Part shown: positions 1-6,856 of the stretch, piece after piece
Position numbering within the stretch: the stretch's first letter is position 1
Layout: each line of letters opens with the position of its first letter
Assembly: GCA_046262015.1 (NCBI GenBank)
Contig: JBHENN010000060.1
Coordinates: 1-25,277 of the forward strand
Source of the DNA: JBHENN01 sp046262015
GTDB lineage: Bacteria > Actinomycetota > CADDZG01 > WHSQ01
Direction: 5' to 3'
DNA length: 25,277 nt
Program-made: the position numbers and the translations under genes
The notes under the pieces: model-generated
Told to the model about the DNA's origin: nothing
What the model saw: only the letters and a program-made list of their open reading frames with translations
Database searches by the model: none

Positions 1-182
1 GACCACGACCCGTGGGAGGGGGCCGGTGACGACGTCATCCTCGTCGAGCGGGTGGCGGCCCTCGCCGAGCCGGGCCGGGGCATCCGGGGACCGGCGACCG
101 ACCAGCCGCGTCAGAGCATGGTAGAGTTCGTCCGGCGCGCCAGACGTGGCTACGTCTGCGGAGCTCTCACGGGTGGCGCGCC
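1..182. other. Left edge, no gene called with confidence
   Basis: The plus frame beginning at base 1 is open from the window edge to a stop at 400-402. Over its first 90 or so bases it uses codons typical of this genome (GAC, GTC, ATC, CTC, GAG). It could be the 3' end of an upstream gene, but it would then overlap the next gene by more than 200 bp. A minus-strand frame over the same bases is equally open. Sequence to the left of the window is needed to decide. Confidence 0.25.
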
Positions 183-479
183 GTGCGGGCGGCTCGGGAG
201 CGCTTCGAGTCGGCGGCCGAGCGCACCACCCCGCGCCGTCTGGCGCTTCTCATGTTCGTTATCGCGGCCGTGTGGGTCGGCCTCGCACGGGTGCTCGACA
301 AGACGTGGCTGGAGGTCGCGCTGGACGCGCTCCCGTACGTGCTCGTGGGGATCGCCCTGTTGCGCACCCGACCCGCGCTCCGGGCGGTCGCCGAACGCAT
401 GAAGGGCTACGAGCGGGAGATGGGGTTCGACCCCGACGATCTCACCGGCGACGGAGGCCCGACCGCGATAGCCCTGTGA
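183..479 (+). CDS. Small two-helix membrane protein, unknown
   Basis: A 98-residue protein from a GTG start that I do not assign to a named family. A charged N-terminus (RAARERFESAAERTTPRR) is followed by two hydrophobic stretches, about residues 20-38 and 50-66, separated by a short charged loop. The C-terminus is soluble and acidic (MGFDPDDLTGDGG). Two membrane passes are therefore likely. Codon use is strongly G/C-ending, as expected for a real gene here. Its stop overlaps the thiE start (GTGA, 476-479), so the two are probably cotranslated, though nothing in the sequence links it to thiamine synthesis. The frame stays open upstream, so the exact start is uncertain and no clear Shine-Dalgarno sequence decides it. 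Confidence 0.6.
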   Translation: MRAARERFESAAERTTPRRLALLMFVIAAVWVGLARVLDKTWLEVALDALPYVLVGIALLRTRPALRAVAERMKGYEREMGFDPDDLTGDGGPTAIAL

Positions 480-1156
480 CGTCGGCCGCGCGCCCACCAG
501 CGCACGGCCTCGACCGCGCCCGTCTCTACCTCGTGTCGCCGGCGAGGCTCACCGCCGGCCCTGCGGTGGACCTGATACCCGACCTCGTCGCCGCCGGTGT
601 CGACATCGTGCAGCTCCGCGAGAAAGAGATGGAGGCGGGCGACGTCGTCGCGCACGCGGGTCCTCTCGCCGCGGCGTGCCGAGCTGCGGGCATCCCGTTC
701 GTCGTCAACGACCGCCCCGACATCGCCAGGGCGGTCGAGGCCGACTGTGTCCACCTCGGCACGACGGACCTGCCGGTGGCCGCGGCGCGCCGGGTCCTTC
801 CCCCCGATGCGATCGTCGGACGCTCGAGTCACGTCCGATCCGACATCGAGGACGCCCTCGGCGGAACCGCGGGACCGGTCGACTACCTCGCGGTAGGGCC
901 GGTGTTCGAGACCCCGACCAAGCCCGGGAGGCCGGCCGTCGGGTTGGGCTTGATCGAGCATGCGGCGCACCGCATCGACATCCCGTGGTTCGCGATAGGG
1001 GGCATAGACCGGTCGAACCTCGAGCGGGTCCTCGCCGCGGGGGCCCGCCGTATCGTCGTCGTGCGTGCCGTCACGGAGGCGTCCGACCCCCCTGCGGCCG
1101 CGGCCGAGCTGAGGGCGTTGCTGGACGCCTCGTGGGGCGAGCCGATCTCCGGGTAA
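476..1156 (+). CDS. thiE: Thiamine phosphate synthase (ThiE)
   Basis: A 226-residue TIM-barrel enzyme expected to join hydroxymethylpyrimidine diphosphate and hydroxyethylthiazole phosphate into thiamine phosphate, in the cytosol. Family motifs appear in order: QLREKE (46-51), NDRPDIA (78-84), HLGTTDLP (93-100), GRSSH (115-119), DYLAVGPVFETPTKPG (136-151), AIGGID (173-178) and a late VVVRAV stretch (195-200). The length is normal for the family. The GTG start at 476 overlaps the stop of the preceding membrane protein gene and places the first beta strand (RLYLVSP) close to the N-terminus. No other thiamine gene is in the window. No TPP riboswitch is visible upstream, although only 475 bases can be seen. 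Confidence 0.95.
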   Translation: MTSAARPPAHGLDRARLYLVSPARLTAGPAVDLIPDLVAAGVDIVQLREKEMEAGDVVAHAGPLAAACRAAGIPFVVNDRPDIARAVEADCVHLGTTDLPVAAARRVLPPDAIVGRSSHVRSDIEDALGGTAGPVDYLAVGPVFETPTKPGRPAVGLGLIEHAAHRIDIPWFAIGGIDRSNLERVLAAGARRIVVVRAVTEASDPPAAAAELRALLDASWGEPISG

Positions 1157-1159
1157 CCT
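1154..1159 (+). promoter_or_regulatory. Candidate -10 box for the antiporter gene
   Basis: TAACCT lies 8 nt before the ATG at 1168 and contains the thiE stop codon TAA. This distance fits a leaderless transcript starting at or next to the ATG. No good -35 element is visible, so this is a candidate only. Confidence 0.4.
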
Positions 1160-1167
1160 CTGCCGCC

Positions 1168-2211
1168 ATGTTCAAGCCTCGCCTCGAGTGGCTGCTCATC
1201 GCGTTGCCCGTGGTGGTCTTCCTCGAGGTCACGCATGGACCGCCGGTGTGGATCTTCGCCCTGTCCGCCGTCGGGATCCTGCCGCTCGCGGGCTTGATCG
1301 GCCACGCCACCGAAGACCTCGCGGCGCGCTCTGGCCCTCAGGTGGGAGGGCTTCTCAACGCGACCTTCGGCAACATGACCGAGATGATCATCGCCGTGTT
1401 CCTGATCCTCCAAGGCGAGCTCGAGGTGGTGAAGGCCTCGATCACCGGCTCGATCATCGGCAACGTCCTGCTCGTCCTCGGCCTTGCGTTCCTCCTCGGC
1501 GGGCTCAAGCGCCCGCAACAGAACTTCAACCTGGCGTCCGCCGGCTTGCATGCCGCCTCCCTGGTGATCGCGGTCGTCGCGTTGCTGATGCCGGCGCTGT
1601 TCCATCTGTCCAAGGGGGCGACGGAGTTTCGGACCGAGGCCGTCTCGGTGGGCGTGTCGATCGTGCTCGTGACGACCTACTTCCTGAGCCTGCTGTTCTC
1701 CTTCAAGACTCACCGGTCGTTGTTCCGCACGACCTTCGACCACGGCGAGCCGAAGTGGTCGCTGCGGCGCGCGCTGGGCGTGCTCGCGGGCGCCACGCTC
1801 GGGGTCGCGATGCTGAGCGAGTTCCTCGTCGTGGCGCTCGAGCCCACGGTCGAGGAGTTGGGTCTGTCCAAGCTATTCGTCGGGTTGATCGTCGTACCGA
1901 TCGTCGGGAACGCCGCCGAGCACTCGTCCGCCATCTTCCTCGCGATGAAGGACAAGATGGATGTGTCGATCGAGATCGCGATGGGCTCCTCGACCCAGAT
2001 CGCATTGTTCGTGGCTCCGATGCTCGTGTTCGTCTCGTTGCTCGTCGGCGAACCGATGGACTTCATCTTCAGCGGCATCGAGATCGCCGCGGTCGCGTTC
2101 TCGTCCGCCATCCTGGCGTTCATCGTCCTCGACGGTCGATCCAACTGGTTCGAAGGCGCGCAGCTGCTCGCGGTGTACGTCATCATGGCGCTGTCCTTCG
2201 TCTTCCTCTAG
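1168..2211 (+). CDS. cax: Ca2+/H+ antiporter, CaCA/CAX family
   Basis: A 347-residue integral membrane protein with about eleven hydrophobic segments, probably exporting Ca2+ (or another divalent cation) in exchange for protons. The two inverted alpha-repeat motifs that define the family are visible. The first is around residues 49-76 (GHATEDLAARSG, then LLNATFGNMTEMI). The second is around 249-285 (GNAAEHSSAIFLAMKDKMD, then IAMGSSTQIALFVAP). The acidic residues in TED, TEM and AAEH are the expected ion-binding positions. Length and topology match bacterial CAX proteins. The ATG at 1168 is 11 bp after thiE and has a -10-like TAACCT just upstream but no clear Shine-Dalgarno. The substrate within the cation family is inferred. 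Confidence 0.93.
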   Translation: MFKPRLEWLLIALPVVVFLEVTHGPPVWIFALSAVGILPLAGLIGHATEDLAARSGPQVGGLLNATFGNMTEMIIAVFLILQGELEVVKASITGSIIGNVLLVLGLAFLLGGLKRPQQNFNLASAGLHAASLVIAVVALLMPALFHLSKGATEFRTEAVSVGVSIVLVTTYFLSLLFSFKTHRSLFRTTFDHGEPKWSLRRALGVLAGATLGVAMLSEFLVVALEPTVEELGLSKLFVGLIVVPIVGNAAEHSSAIFLAMKDKMDVSIEIAMGSSTQIALFVAPMLVFVSLLVGEPMDFIFSGIEIAAVAFSSAILAFIVLDGRSNWFEGAQLLAVYVIMALSFVFL

Positions 2212-2221
2212 GAGGTCCGCC

Positions 2222-3067
2222 GTGCCCCGCGCCATCGACTTCCACGTCCACTGCTCGACCGCGGAGTGGTTGAACGGCTCGATCGGGCCGATGCTCGAGG
2301 CCACCGCGCGCTACTTCCGCAGCGAGGTGCGCGTCCGCACCGCCGAGGAGATGGCGCAGGAGTACGAGGGATGGGACCTTCTCGGAGTGCTGTTGGCGTG
2401 GGACGCGGAGACCGCGACCGGGCTGCCGCCGTTGACGAACGACCGCGTTGCGGAGATCTGCCGCGCGTATCCGCAACAGTTCGTGGGGTTCGCGAGTGTC
2501 GATCCGCACAAGCCCGACGCGGTCGACGAGCTCGAGCGCGCCGTCACCGAGCTCGGGCTCCGCGGCCTGAAGATCCATCCGCAGGTGCAGGCGTTCTATC
2601 CGAACGACCCATCGTTCGATCCTCTGTGGGACAAATGCGAAGAGCACGCCCTCCCCATCGTCGTCCACGTCGGCCAGACGGGGTTGGGCGCCGGCGTGCC
2701 GGGCGGGTCTGGGATCGCGTACGACTACGGCCGCCCGATGCTGATGGACATGGTCGCCGCGCGCCATCCGGGCCTGACCGTGGTGATGGCCCACTTCGGC
2801 TACCCCTGGCACCTCGAGGTCCTCGCCAGCGCGATGCACAAGACCAACGTATGGGTCGACCTCTCCGGTTGGAGGCCCAAGTACATCCCCGACGAGGTCA
2901 AACGCGACGCGCGCGGCCGGCTGTCCGATCGGTTCGTGTGGGGGAGCGACTACCCGATGCTCGACCCCGGACGCATCCTCGACGAGTTCTCCGAGATGGG
3001 GCTCGGCGACAAGGAGGACGACGTGCTGAAGAGCAACGCCGCGCGTCTCCTCGGCATCGACCTCTGA
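2222..3067 (+). CDS. Amidohydrolase family 2 protein
   Basis: A 281-residue metal-dependent hydrolase or decarboxylase of the amidohydrolase-2 group (COG2159 type). Metal and active-site positions are visible: the N-terminal HxH at His8/His10 (DFHVH), Lys117 in GLKIHP, His149 in VVHVG, His191 in MAHFG, and Asp243 in WGSDYP. Family members include aminocarboxymuconate decarboxylase and gamma-resorcylate decarboxylase, but the substrate cannot be told from sequence. The GTG start at 2222 is fixed by a strong Shine-Dalgarno AGGAGG at 2210-2215 that overlaps the stop of the antiporter gene. The two genes are therefore probably in one transcript. Confidence 0.88.
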   Translation: MPRAIDFHVHCSTAEWLNGSIGPMLEATARYFRSEVRVRTAEEMAQEYEGWDLLGVLLAWDAETATGLPPLTNDRVAEICRAYPQQFVGFASVDPHKPDAVDELERAVTELGLRGLKIHPQVQAFYPNDPSFDPLWDKCEEHALPIVVHVGQTGLGAGVPGGSGIAYDYGRPMLMDMVAARHPGLTVVMAHFGYPWHLEVLASAMHKTNVWVDLSGWRPKYIPDEVKRDARGRLSDRFVWGSDYPMLDPGRILDEFSEMGLGDKEDDVLKSNAARLLGIDL

Positions 3068-3124
3068 CGTCTGCGCCAGAAGGCTCCGCTCGGAGCGCCG
3101 GCCTTCGGGCCCGTCCGGGCCCGG

Positions 3125-3130
3125 TACCAT
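3125..3130 (+). promoter_or_regulatory. Candidate -10 box for the SufT-like gene
   Basis: TACCAT lies 6 nt before the ATG at 3137. The stretch TACCATCGAGGTATG is almost identical to the one before the DUF3040 gene at 13738-13752 (TATCATCGAGGTATG). It suggests a leaderless start, or an in-place GAGGT acting as a very close Shine-Dalgarno. Confidence 0.45.
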
Positions 3131-3136
3131 CGAGGT

Positions 3137-3532
3137 ATGGCCACGACCGAAGGGATCACGGGGGAAGCGGGCGCAGTTACGCCCATGGCCGAGACCGCCC
3201 TGCCCGACGCGCCGTCGTCCGATGGGACGGCGCGGATCAAGGAGCAGGTCCTCGAAGCGCTCGGGACGGTGGACGACCCCGAGCTCGGCATCGACATCGT
3301 CAACCTCGGGCTCGTATACGAGGTCGACGTCAAGGAGTCCGGCGATGTCCACATCGATTTCACGCTCACGACGATGGGCTGTCCGATCGGGCCCATGCTC
3401 GACGAGCAGATGAGGGCCGCGACCGCCCACATCCCCGGGATCGGGGAGGTGACCAGCGAGCTCGTGATGTACCCGCCGTGGTCGCCGGAGAAGATGACCC
3501 CGCTGGCCAAGTCGGCTCTCGGCTTCGTCTGA
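3137..3532 (+). CDS. MIP18/SufT-type Fe-S cluster assembly factor
   Basis: A 131-residue protein of the MIP18 (formerly DUF59) family, which helps mature iron-sulfur proteins; PaaD and SufT belong to it. The first 30 residues are an Ala/Pro/Thr-rich extension. The domain follows, with the signature DPELGIDIVNLGLVY (47-61), the conserved TTMGCP containing Cys82, and the C-terminal PPWSPEKM (113-120). Actinobacterial copies usually lie beside suf genes, but this one does not, so its client system is unknown. The preceding 69-bp gap holds GC-rich inverted repeats (GCTCCG/CGGAGC near 3085) that may end the upstream transcript. The ATG at 3137 has a -10-like TACCAT just upstream. Confidence 0.9.
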   Translation: MATTEGITGEAGAVTPMAETALPDAPSSDGTARIKEQVLEALGTVDDPELGIDIVNLGLVYEVDVKESGDVHIDFTLTTMGCPIGPMLDEQMRAATAHIPGIGEVTSELVMYPPWSPEKMTPLAKSALGFV

Positions 3533-3722
3533 CCTTAGCGCCGCGCCCGATCTGTCCCGTTATGGGTCCTCTCCGGCCGCGTCGGCGGGTTAGCGCGCCA
3601 CCGGCCGGGGTACCCTCCGTCTGCCAATGCTTGCCAGGTCCGGCTAGCCCGCAGGCCTGAGGGCTATGCTGGCGAAGACATATAGCAGGATGTTCCGTGC
3701 ACCACCGATGGGGAGGTTTTCG
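3533..3722 (+). other. Leader of the secreted repeat protein, with inverted repeats
   Basis: No convincing gene lies in these 190 bp. CCGGCCG (3573-3579) is complementary to CGGCCGG (3602-3608), enclosing a smaller GGCG/CGCC hairpin. TAGCCC (3645-3650) is complementary to GGGCTA (3661-3666). TATGCT (3665-3670) and TATAGC (3681-3686) are possible -10 boxes but lack good -35 partners. I could not match this leader to a riboswitch class I know. Confidence 0.35.
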
Positions 3723-4709
3723 ATGAGGTCTCGACTGCTCAAGGCAGCACCCGTGCTCTTGGCTGCATTGGTAGGCGCGAGCTTGTTCGTCTACTCGCCG
3801 GTGGCCGCAGATCCAGTTACGAGCGCGAAAGGCGCGGCCTACGGCGTCTCGTTGACGCCCGGCAACCTGGGCCCCCTCCCGAGCGTGGAAGCAGCGGTGC
3901 CTCCGGGCCCCACCGCGGAGGCCTCCGACAGCGTCGTGGAGGTGCCTGCCGCACCGCTGGCCACCTCGTTCACCGCGAACGTCCAGGCCAACGCATCGAT
4001 CGAGTCGACGATCGACGCCCTGCTCCAATCCACGATGGAGGGACAGGCGGCGGGGCTACCCACCAAGTGGAACGGACGCGGCTACGCGATCACCGAGGAT
4101 CTCGTCGCGCTGACCGAGCAGCTCAAGGCGGACGTGATCGAGTCGGAAGCGGTCGCGGCGTGCGACAACGGCGACATCGTGTTCGGGAGCGCCGCCCGGA
4201 TCGTGAACCTGACCCTCGGCACGACCGCGATCCCGGTGCTGAACCCCACGCCCAACCAGGTCTTGCTCGACCAGGCTGGGATCAGGATCGTGTTCTGGGA
4301 GACCAACTGGGACCCCGACACCGGCGGGACGACCGACGGCACCAAGACCGTGTTCGCCAACGCGCTGCACGTCACCGCTCCTGGTGGCATCGACCTCGTC
4401 GTATCCCACTCCGAGGCGACCGCGGGCGCGTGTGCGGCCCCGAAAGACCTCAAAGAGTGTGAGGACGGGGTCGACAACGACGGCGACGGCAAGATCGACT
4501 TCCCGAACGATCCCGGCTGCGAGAGCCCGAAGGACGATGACGAGCGCGACCTGAAGGAATGCGAGGACGGGGTCGACAACGACGGCGACGGCAAGATCGA
4601 CTTCCCCGCGGACCCGGGGTGCGATAGTCCCAAGGACGACGATGAGACCGACGCTGCGGAAGCGCCGCCGGCGACGCCGGTCGACGCGCAGCCTGCGTTC
4701 ACCGGCTGA
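3723..4709 (+). CDS. Secreted protein with tandem acidic Ca-binding-type repeats
   Basis: A 328-residue exported protein of unknown role. The N-terminus is a classical signal peptide: MRSR, a hydrophobic core at about 7-26, and a likely cleavage after VAA near residue 29. The middle (about 35-235) is beta-rich and resembles the choice-of-anchor P domain of actinobacterial surface proteins (AYGVSL, then VNLTLGTTAIPVL), a tentative assignment. Residues 242-309 are two 34-residue repeats, each containing CEDGVDNDGDGKIDFP and DPGC. The DNDGDG core looks like a Ca2+-binding loop, and each repeat carries two cysteines. The start at 3723 follows GGGGAGG (3710-3716) and puts the signal peptide first. 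An in-frame ATG at 3666 would bury it. No sortase motif or C-terminal anchor is visible. Confidence 0.8.
   Translation: MRSRLLKAAPVLLAALVGASLFVYSPVAADPVTSAKGAAYGVSLTPGNLGPLPSVEAAVPPGPTAEASDSVVEVPAAPLATSFTANVQANASIESTIDALLQSTMEGQAAGLPTKWNGRGYAITEDLVALTEQLKADVIESEAVAACDNGDIVFGSAARIVNLTLGTTAIPVLNPTPNQVLLDQAGIRIVFWETNWDPDTGGTTDGTKTVFANALHVTAPGGIDLVVSHSEATAGACAAPKDLKECEDGVDNDGDGKIDFPNDPGCESPKDDDERDLKECEDGVDNDGDGKIDFPADPGCDSPKDDDETDAAEAPPATPVDAQPAFTG
4446..4649 (+). repeat. Two tandem 102-bp coding repeats
   Basis: Units at 4446-4547 and 4548-4649, each encoding 34 residues. They are nearly identical at the DNA level over the stretch encoding GVDNDGDGKIDFP and differ mainly at third positions and at the ERD/ETD junction. 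This indicates a fairly recent tandem duplication. Confidence 0.9.
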
Positions 4710-4741
4710 CCGGCTGGTAACACCTCCTAGAGGACACGGGA

Positions 4742-4767
4742 GGCAGGGCCCCAGGGCCCTGCCTCTT
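4742..4767 (+). terminator. Rho-independent-like terminator after the secreted protein gene
   Basis: GGCAGGGCC (4742-4750) is perfectly complementary to GGCCCTGCC (4755-4763), with a four-base loop and a short T-rich tail (TCTT). It begins 32 bp after the stop codon of the secreted protein gene. It also lies immediately before the likely GTG start of the L,D-transpeptidase gene, so it may affect that gene as well. Confidence 0.65.
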
Positions 4768-5529
4768 GTGTCGTTCCTCTCGTCGACCGTGGCGGCCCTG
4801 CTGCTCCTGGGGCTCTTCGCCCTGAGCGGCCTCCCTCCGCCCGTAGACCAGCTCGAGCGCTCGGCGGCGCGGGCCGCTCCTGCCGCCAGCCCCATCGACG
4901 CGCCTCAGGACAAGGCACTGATCGGTCGCGTCGTGGTCGACGAGGTGGTGGCCCGGGTCGCCCCGGAGTCGGACGCCGACGTGATCGAGTCGTTCGGACC
5001 GCTGAATCCCGAGGGCGCGCCGCAGGTCTTTTTGATCGAAGACGCGGTGGACGCGGGAGCGCCGGAGGCGGAGCCGGTGTGGTACGAGGCGCTCTTACCG
5101 GTCCGGCCCAACGGGACCACCGGCTTCCTTCCCGCGAGCGCGCTCGATATCAAGCCCACGCCCTACCGGATCGAGATCGACCGCGCCGCGTTCGAGCTGA
5201 CGCTGTTCGAGGATGGGGTCGAGATAGAGCGTTACGACGTCGGGATCGGCAAGGGGAAAACGCCGACGCCCGTGGGCCGGTTCTATCTCACGTCGCTGTT
5301 GCGGCCACCCGACCCCGGCTCGGTCTACGGGACCTACGCGTACGGCTTGTCGGGTTACTCCGACACCTTGCTCGACTGGGAGGGCGGCGGGGTCATCGGT
5401 CTGCACGGCACGAACAACCCCGACTCCGTCGGCCGCCCGATCTCGCACGGCTGCATCCGGATGCGCAACCGTGACATCGAAGAGCTCGTGCCCATACTGC
5501 CCCTCGGGACGCCGATAGAGATCGTCTAG
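4768..5529 (+). CDS. L,D-transpeptidase (YkuD domain), exported
   Basis: A 253-residue cell-wall enzyme expected to form 3-3 cross-links in peptidoglycan or attach proteins to it, acting outside the membrane. From the GTG at 4768 there is a hydrophobic stretch (about residues 5-22) that serves as signal peptide or anchor. An SH3-like segment follows (about 50-128: LIGRVVVDEVVARVAPE to GFLPASAL), then the YkuD domain (about 133-253). The catalytic motif is complete: His213 (GLHGTN) and SHGCIRM with Cys229. The ATG at 4642 in the same frame would overlap the preceding gene and add an Arg-rich extension, so I prefer 4768. A later in-frame GTG near 4789 is also possible. The start sits directly behind a terminator hairpin with no obvious Shine-Dalgarno. 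Confidence 0.9.
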   Translation: MSFLSSTVAALLLLGLFALSGLPPPVDQLERSAARAAPAASPIDAPQDKALIGRVVVDEVVARVAPESDADVIESFGPLNPEGAPQVFLIEDAVDAGAPEAEPVWYEALLPVRPNGTTGFLPASALDIKPTPYRIEIDRAAFELTLFEDGVEIERYDVGIGKGKTPTPVGRFYLTSLLRPPDPGSVYGTYAYGLSGYSDTLLDWEGGGVIGLHGTNNPDSVGRPISHGCIRMRNRDIEELVPILPLGTPIEIV

Positions 5530-5555
5530 CAGCCGACGTCTGCTGCGCTCCACGT

Positions 5556-5606
5556 GATGCGCGCATCCGAACGCCGCCATCGTGTGAGTGCGCCTTCTCG
5601 TAGCCT
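5556..5606 (+). promoter_or_regulatory. Candidate control region of the threonine-synthase-like gene
   Basis: A perfect 12-bp palindrome GATGCGCGCATC (5556-5567) is followed by a -10-like TAGCCT (5601-5606) placed 6 nt before the ATG at 5613. The spacing suits a leaderless transcript. The palindrome could be an operator, but nothing identifies its protein. Confidence 0.35.
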
Positions 5607-5612
5607 GAGCGG

Positions 5613-6803
5613 ATGGCCACCTCCGGCGTGCCGCTCTCGCGTCTCTCACACCTGCAGTGTTCGCGCTGCGATCGAGAGCACCCGGCAGGGGTGGTCCAGC
5701 AGCGGTGCGGGTGCGGCGGAGCGCTCCTCGCGCGCTACCGGTTGGAGGACCTCTCGCTGGACGCGCTGCGGGCTCGGCCTGCGGGCGCGTGGCGCTACCG
5801 GGAGCTGCTCCCGGTGCAGGGCGATCCCGTCTCGCTGGGGGAGCCGGAGACGCCGCTGCTGTTCCTCGGGCGGCTCTCGGAGGAGTGGGGGGTCGAGACG
5901 TGGATGAAGGACGACGGCCCGCTGCCGGGGGGAACGTTCAAGGCGCGCGGCGCGTGCGTGGGATTGTCCCGGGCGGTCGAGCTGGGTATCACCCGCGTCG
6001 TCATGCCGACCGCGGGGAACGCGGGTGGGACGTGGTCCCTCTACGCCGCGCGGGCCGGCATCGGCATCACGGTCGTCATGGCCGAGTCGACTCCTCCCGC
6101 CAACCAGGCCGAAGTGCGCGTTGCGGGAGGCGAGCTCGTCCTCGTTCCCGGCTCGATCGCCGATGCCGGCCGGCGCGCCGCGGAGATCGCCGGCGCGACC
6201 GGAGCGTTTTTGGCCACGACCTTCTCGGAGCCCTATCGCCTCGAGGGCAAGAAGAGCGCGTGGCTCGAGCTGTTCGACCGGATGGGGGAGACGAGGGCGA
6301 GCCCCGGCGCGCCGCCGATGGCGTTCCCGCGCACGATCGTCTTGCCCGTCGGAGGGGGCGTCGCCGCGGTCGCCGCGGCCAAGGCTGCGGCCGAGGTCGC
6401 CGCGCTGGGATGGGCCGCGGGCAACCCGCCCCGGCTGGTCGGGATCCAGGCAGCAGCGTGTGCGCCGATCGTGCGAGCCTACGAGGCCGGGGACCACGAG
6501 GCGCTCCCCTGGGAGGATGACCCGCGCACGATCGCGGCAGGCCTGAGGGTACCGGCGCCTGCCGAGGGAGCGATGGTGCTGGAGTGCGTGCGCGCCACCG
6601 GAGGAGCGATGCACGCTGTCGCCGAGGACGAGATCCGGGGTGCGATGGTCCGCCTTGCGTCGACCGAGGGCGTGTTCGCCTGTCCCGAAGGAGCGACCAC
6701 GGTGGCGGCGATGGACCGCCTCGCCCGGGCGGGCCTCGAGGGTCCGGTGGTGCTGTACAACACCGGCGCGGGAGCCAAGTACGTCGACGTCCTCCACGGG
6801 TGA
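5613..6803 (+). CDS. Threonine-synthase-like PLP enzyme
   Basis: A 396-residue fold-type II pyridoxal-phosphate enzyme most like threonine synthase, which turns O-phosphohomoserine into threonine. It starts with a zinc-ribbon-like segment (Cys16, Cys19, Cys32, Cys34), as many threonine synthases do. The PLP lysine is probably Lys110 in PGGTFKARG. The phosphate-loop asparagine lies in TAGNAGGTW (133-141), a glycine-rich loop in VLPVGGGVAA (about 244-253), and the C-terminal YNTGAGAKY fits the family. Two positions differ from textbook ThrC: the lysine motif is usually SFKDRG, and the last motif is usually NTGHGLKY. The reaction is therefore likely but not certain, and other PLP lyases of the group are possible. 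No hom or thrB gene is nearby. Confidence 0.8.
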   Translation: MATSGVPLSRLSHLQCSRCDREHPAGVVQQRCGCGGALLARYRLEDLSLDALRARPAGAWRYRELLPVQGDPVSLGEPETPLLFLGRLSEEWGVETWMKDDGPLPGGTFKARGACVGLSRAVELGITRVVMPTAGNAGGTWSLYAARAGIGITVVMAESTPPANQAEVRVAGGELVLVPGSIADAGRRAAEIAGATGAFLATTFSEPYRLEGKKSAWLELFDRMGETRASPGAPPMAFPRTIVLPVGGGVAAVAAAKAAAEVAALGWAAGNPPRLVGIQAAACAPIVRAYEAGDHEALPWEDDPRTIAAGLRVPAPAEGAMVLECVRATGGAMHAVAEDEIRGAMVRLASTEGVFACPEGATTVAAMDRLARAGLEGPVVLYNTGAGAKYVDVLHG

Positions 6804-6812
6804 GAGGCGCGC

Positions 6813-6841
6813 TTGACGCGGGTGGGGCCGTCCACTAGTAT
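6813..6841 (+). promoter_or_regulatory. Sigma70-type promoter of the dnaE2 operon
   Basis: TTGACG (6813-6818), a 17-bp spacer and TAGTAT (6836-6841) make one of the two best-matched promoters in the window. The expected transcription start is near 6848, inside the LexA operator that directly follows. It faces DUF6504 - thioesterase - dnaE2. Confidence 0.8.
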
Positions 6842-6856
6842 CGAACACACGTTCGA
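6841..6856 (+). promoter_or_regulatory. LexA operator (SOS box)
   Basis: TCGAACACACGTTCGA contains CGAAC-ACAC-GTTCG. This agrees fully with the Gram-positive/actinobacterial SOS box CGAACRNRYGTTYG and has 6-bp inverted arms. It abuts the -10 box and covers the expected transcription start, the classic place for repression by LexA. It is the only such box I found in the window. Confidence 0.88.

Noticed and set aside
3666..3722. Upstream ATG for the secreted repeat protein
   Set aside because: It would put 19 extra residues before a good signal peptide, and the ATG at 3723 has its own GGGGAGG ribosome site.
3533..3722. Known riboswitch (c-di-GMP or c-di-AMP type) before the secreted protein
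   Set aside because: Inverted repeats are present, but I could not find the conserved core bases of either class.
4642..4767. ATG at 4642 as start of the L,D-transpeptidase
   Set aside because: It would overlap the end of the preceding gene and its terminator and give an Arg-rich leader before the signal segment.
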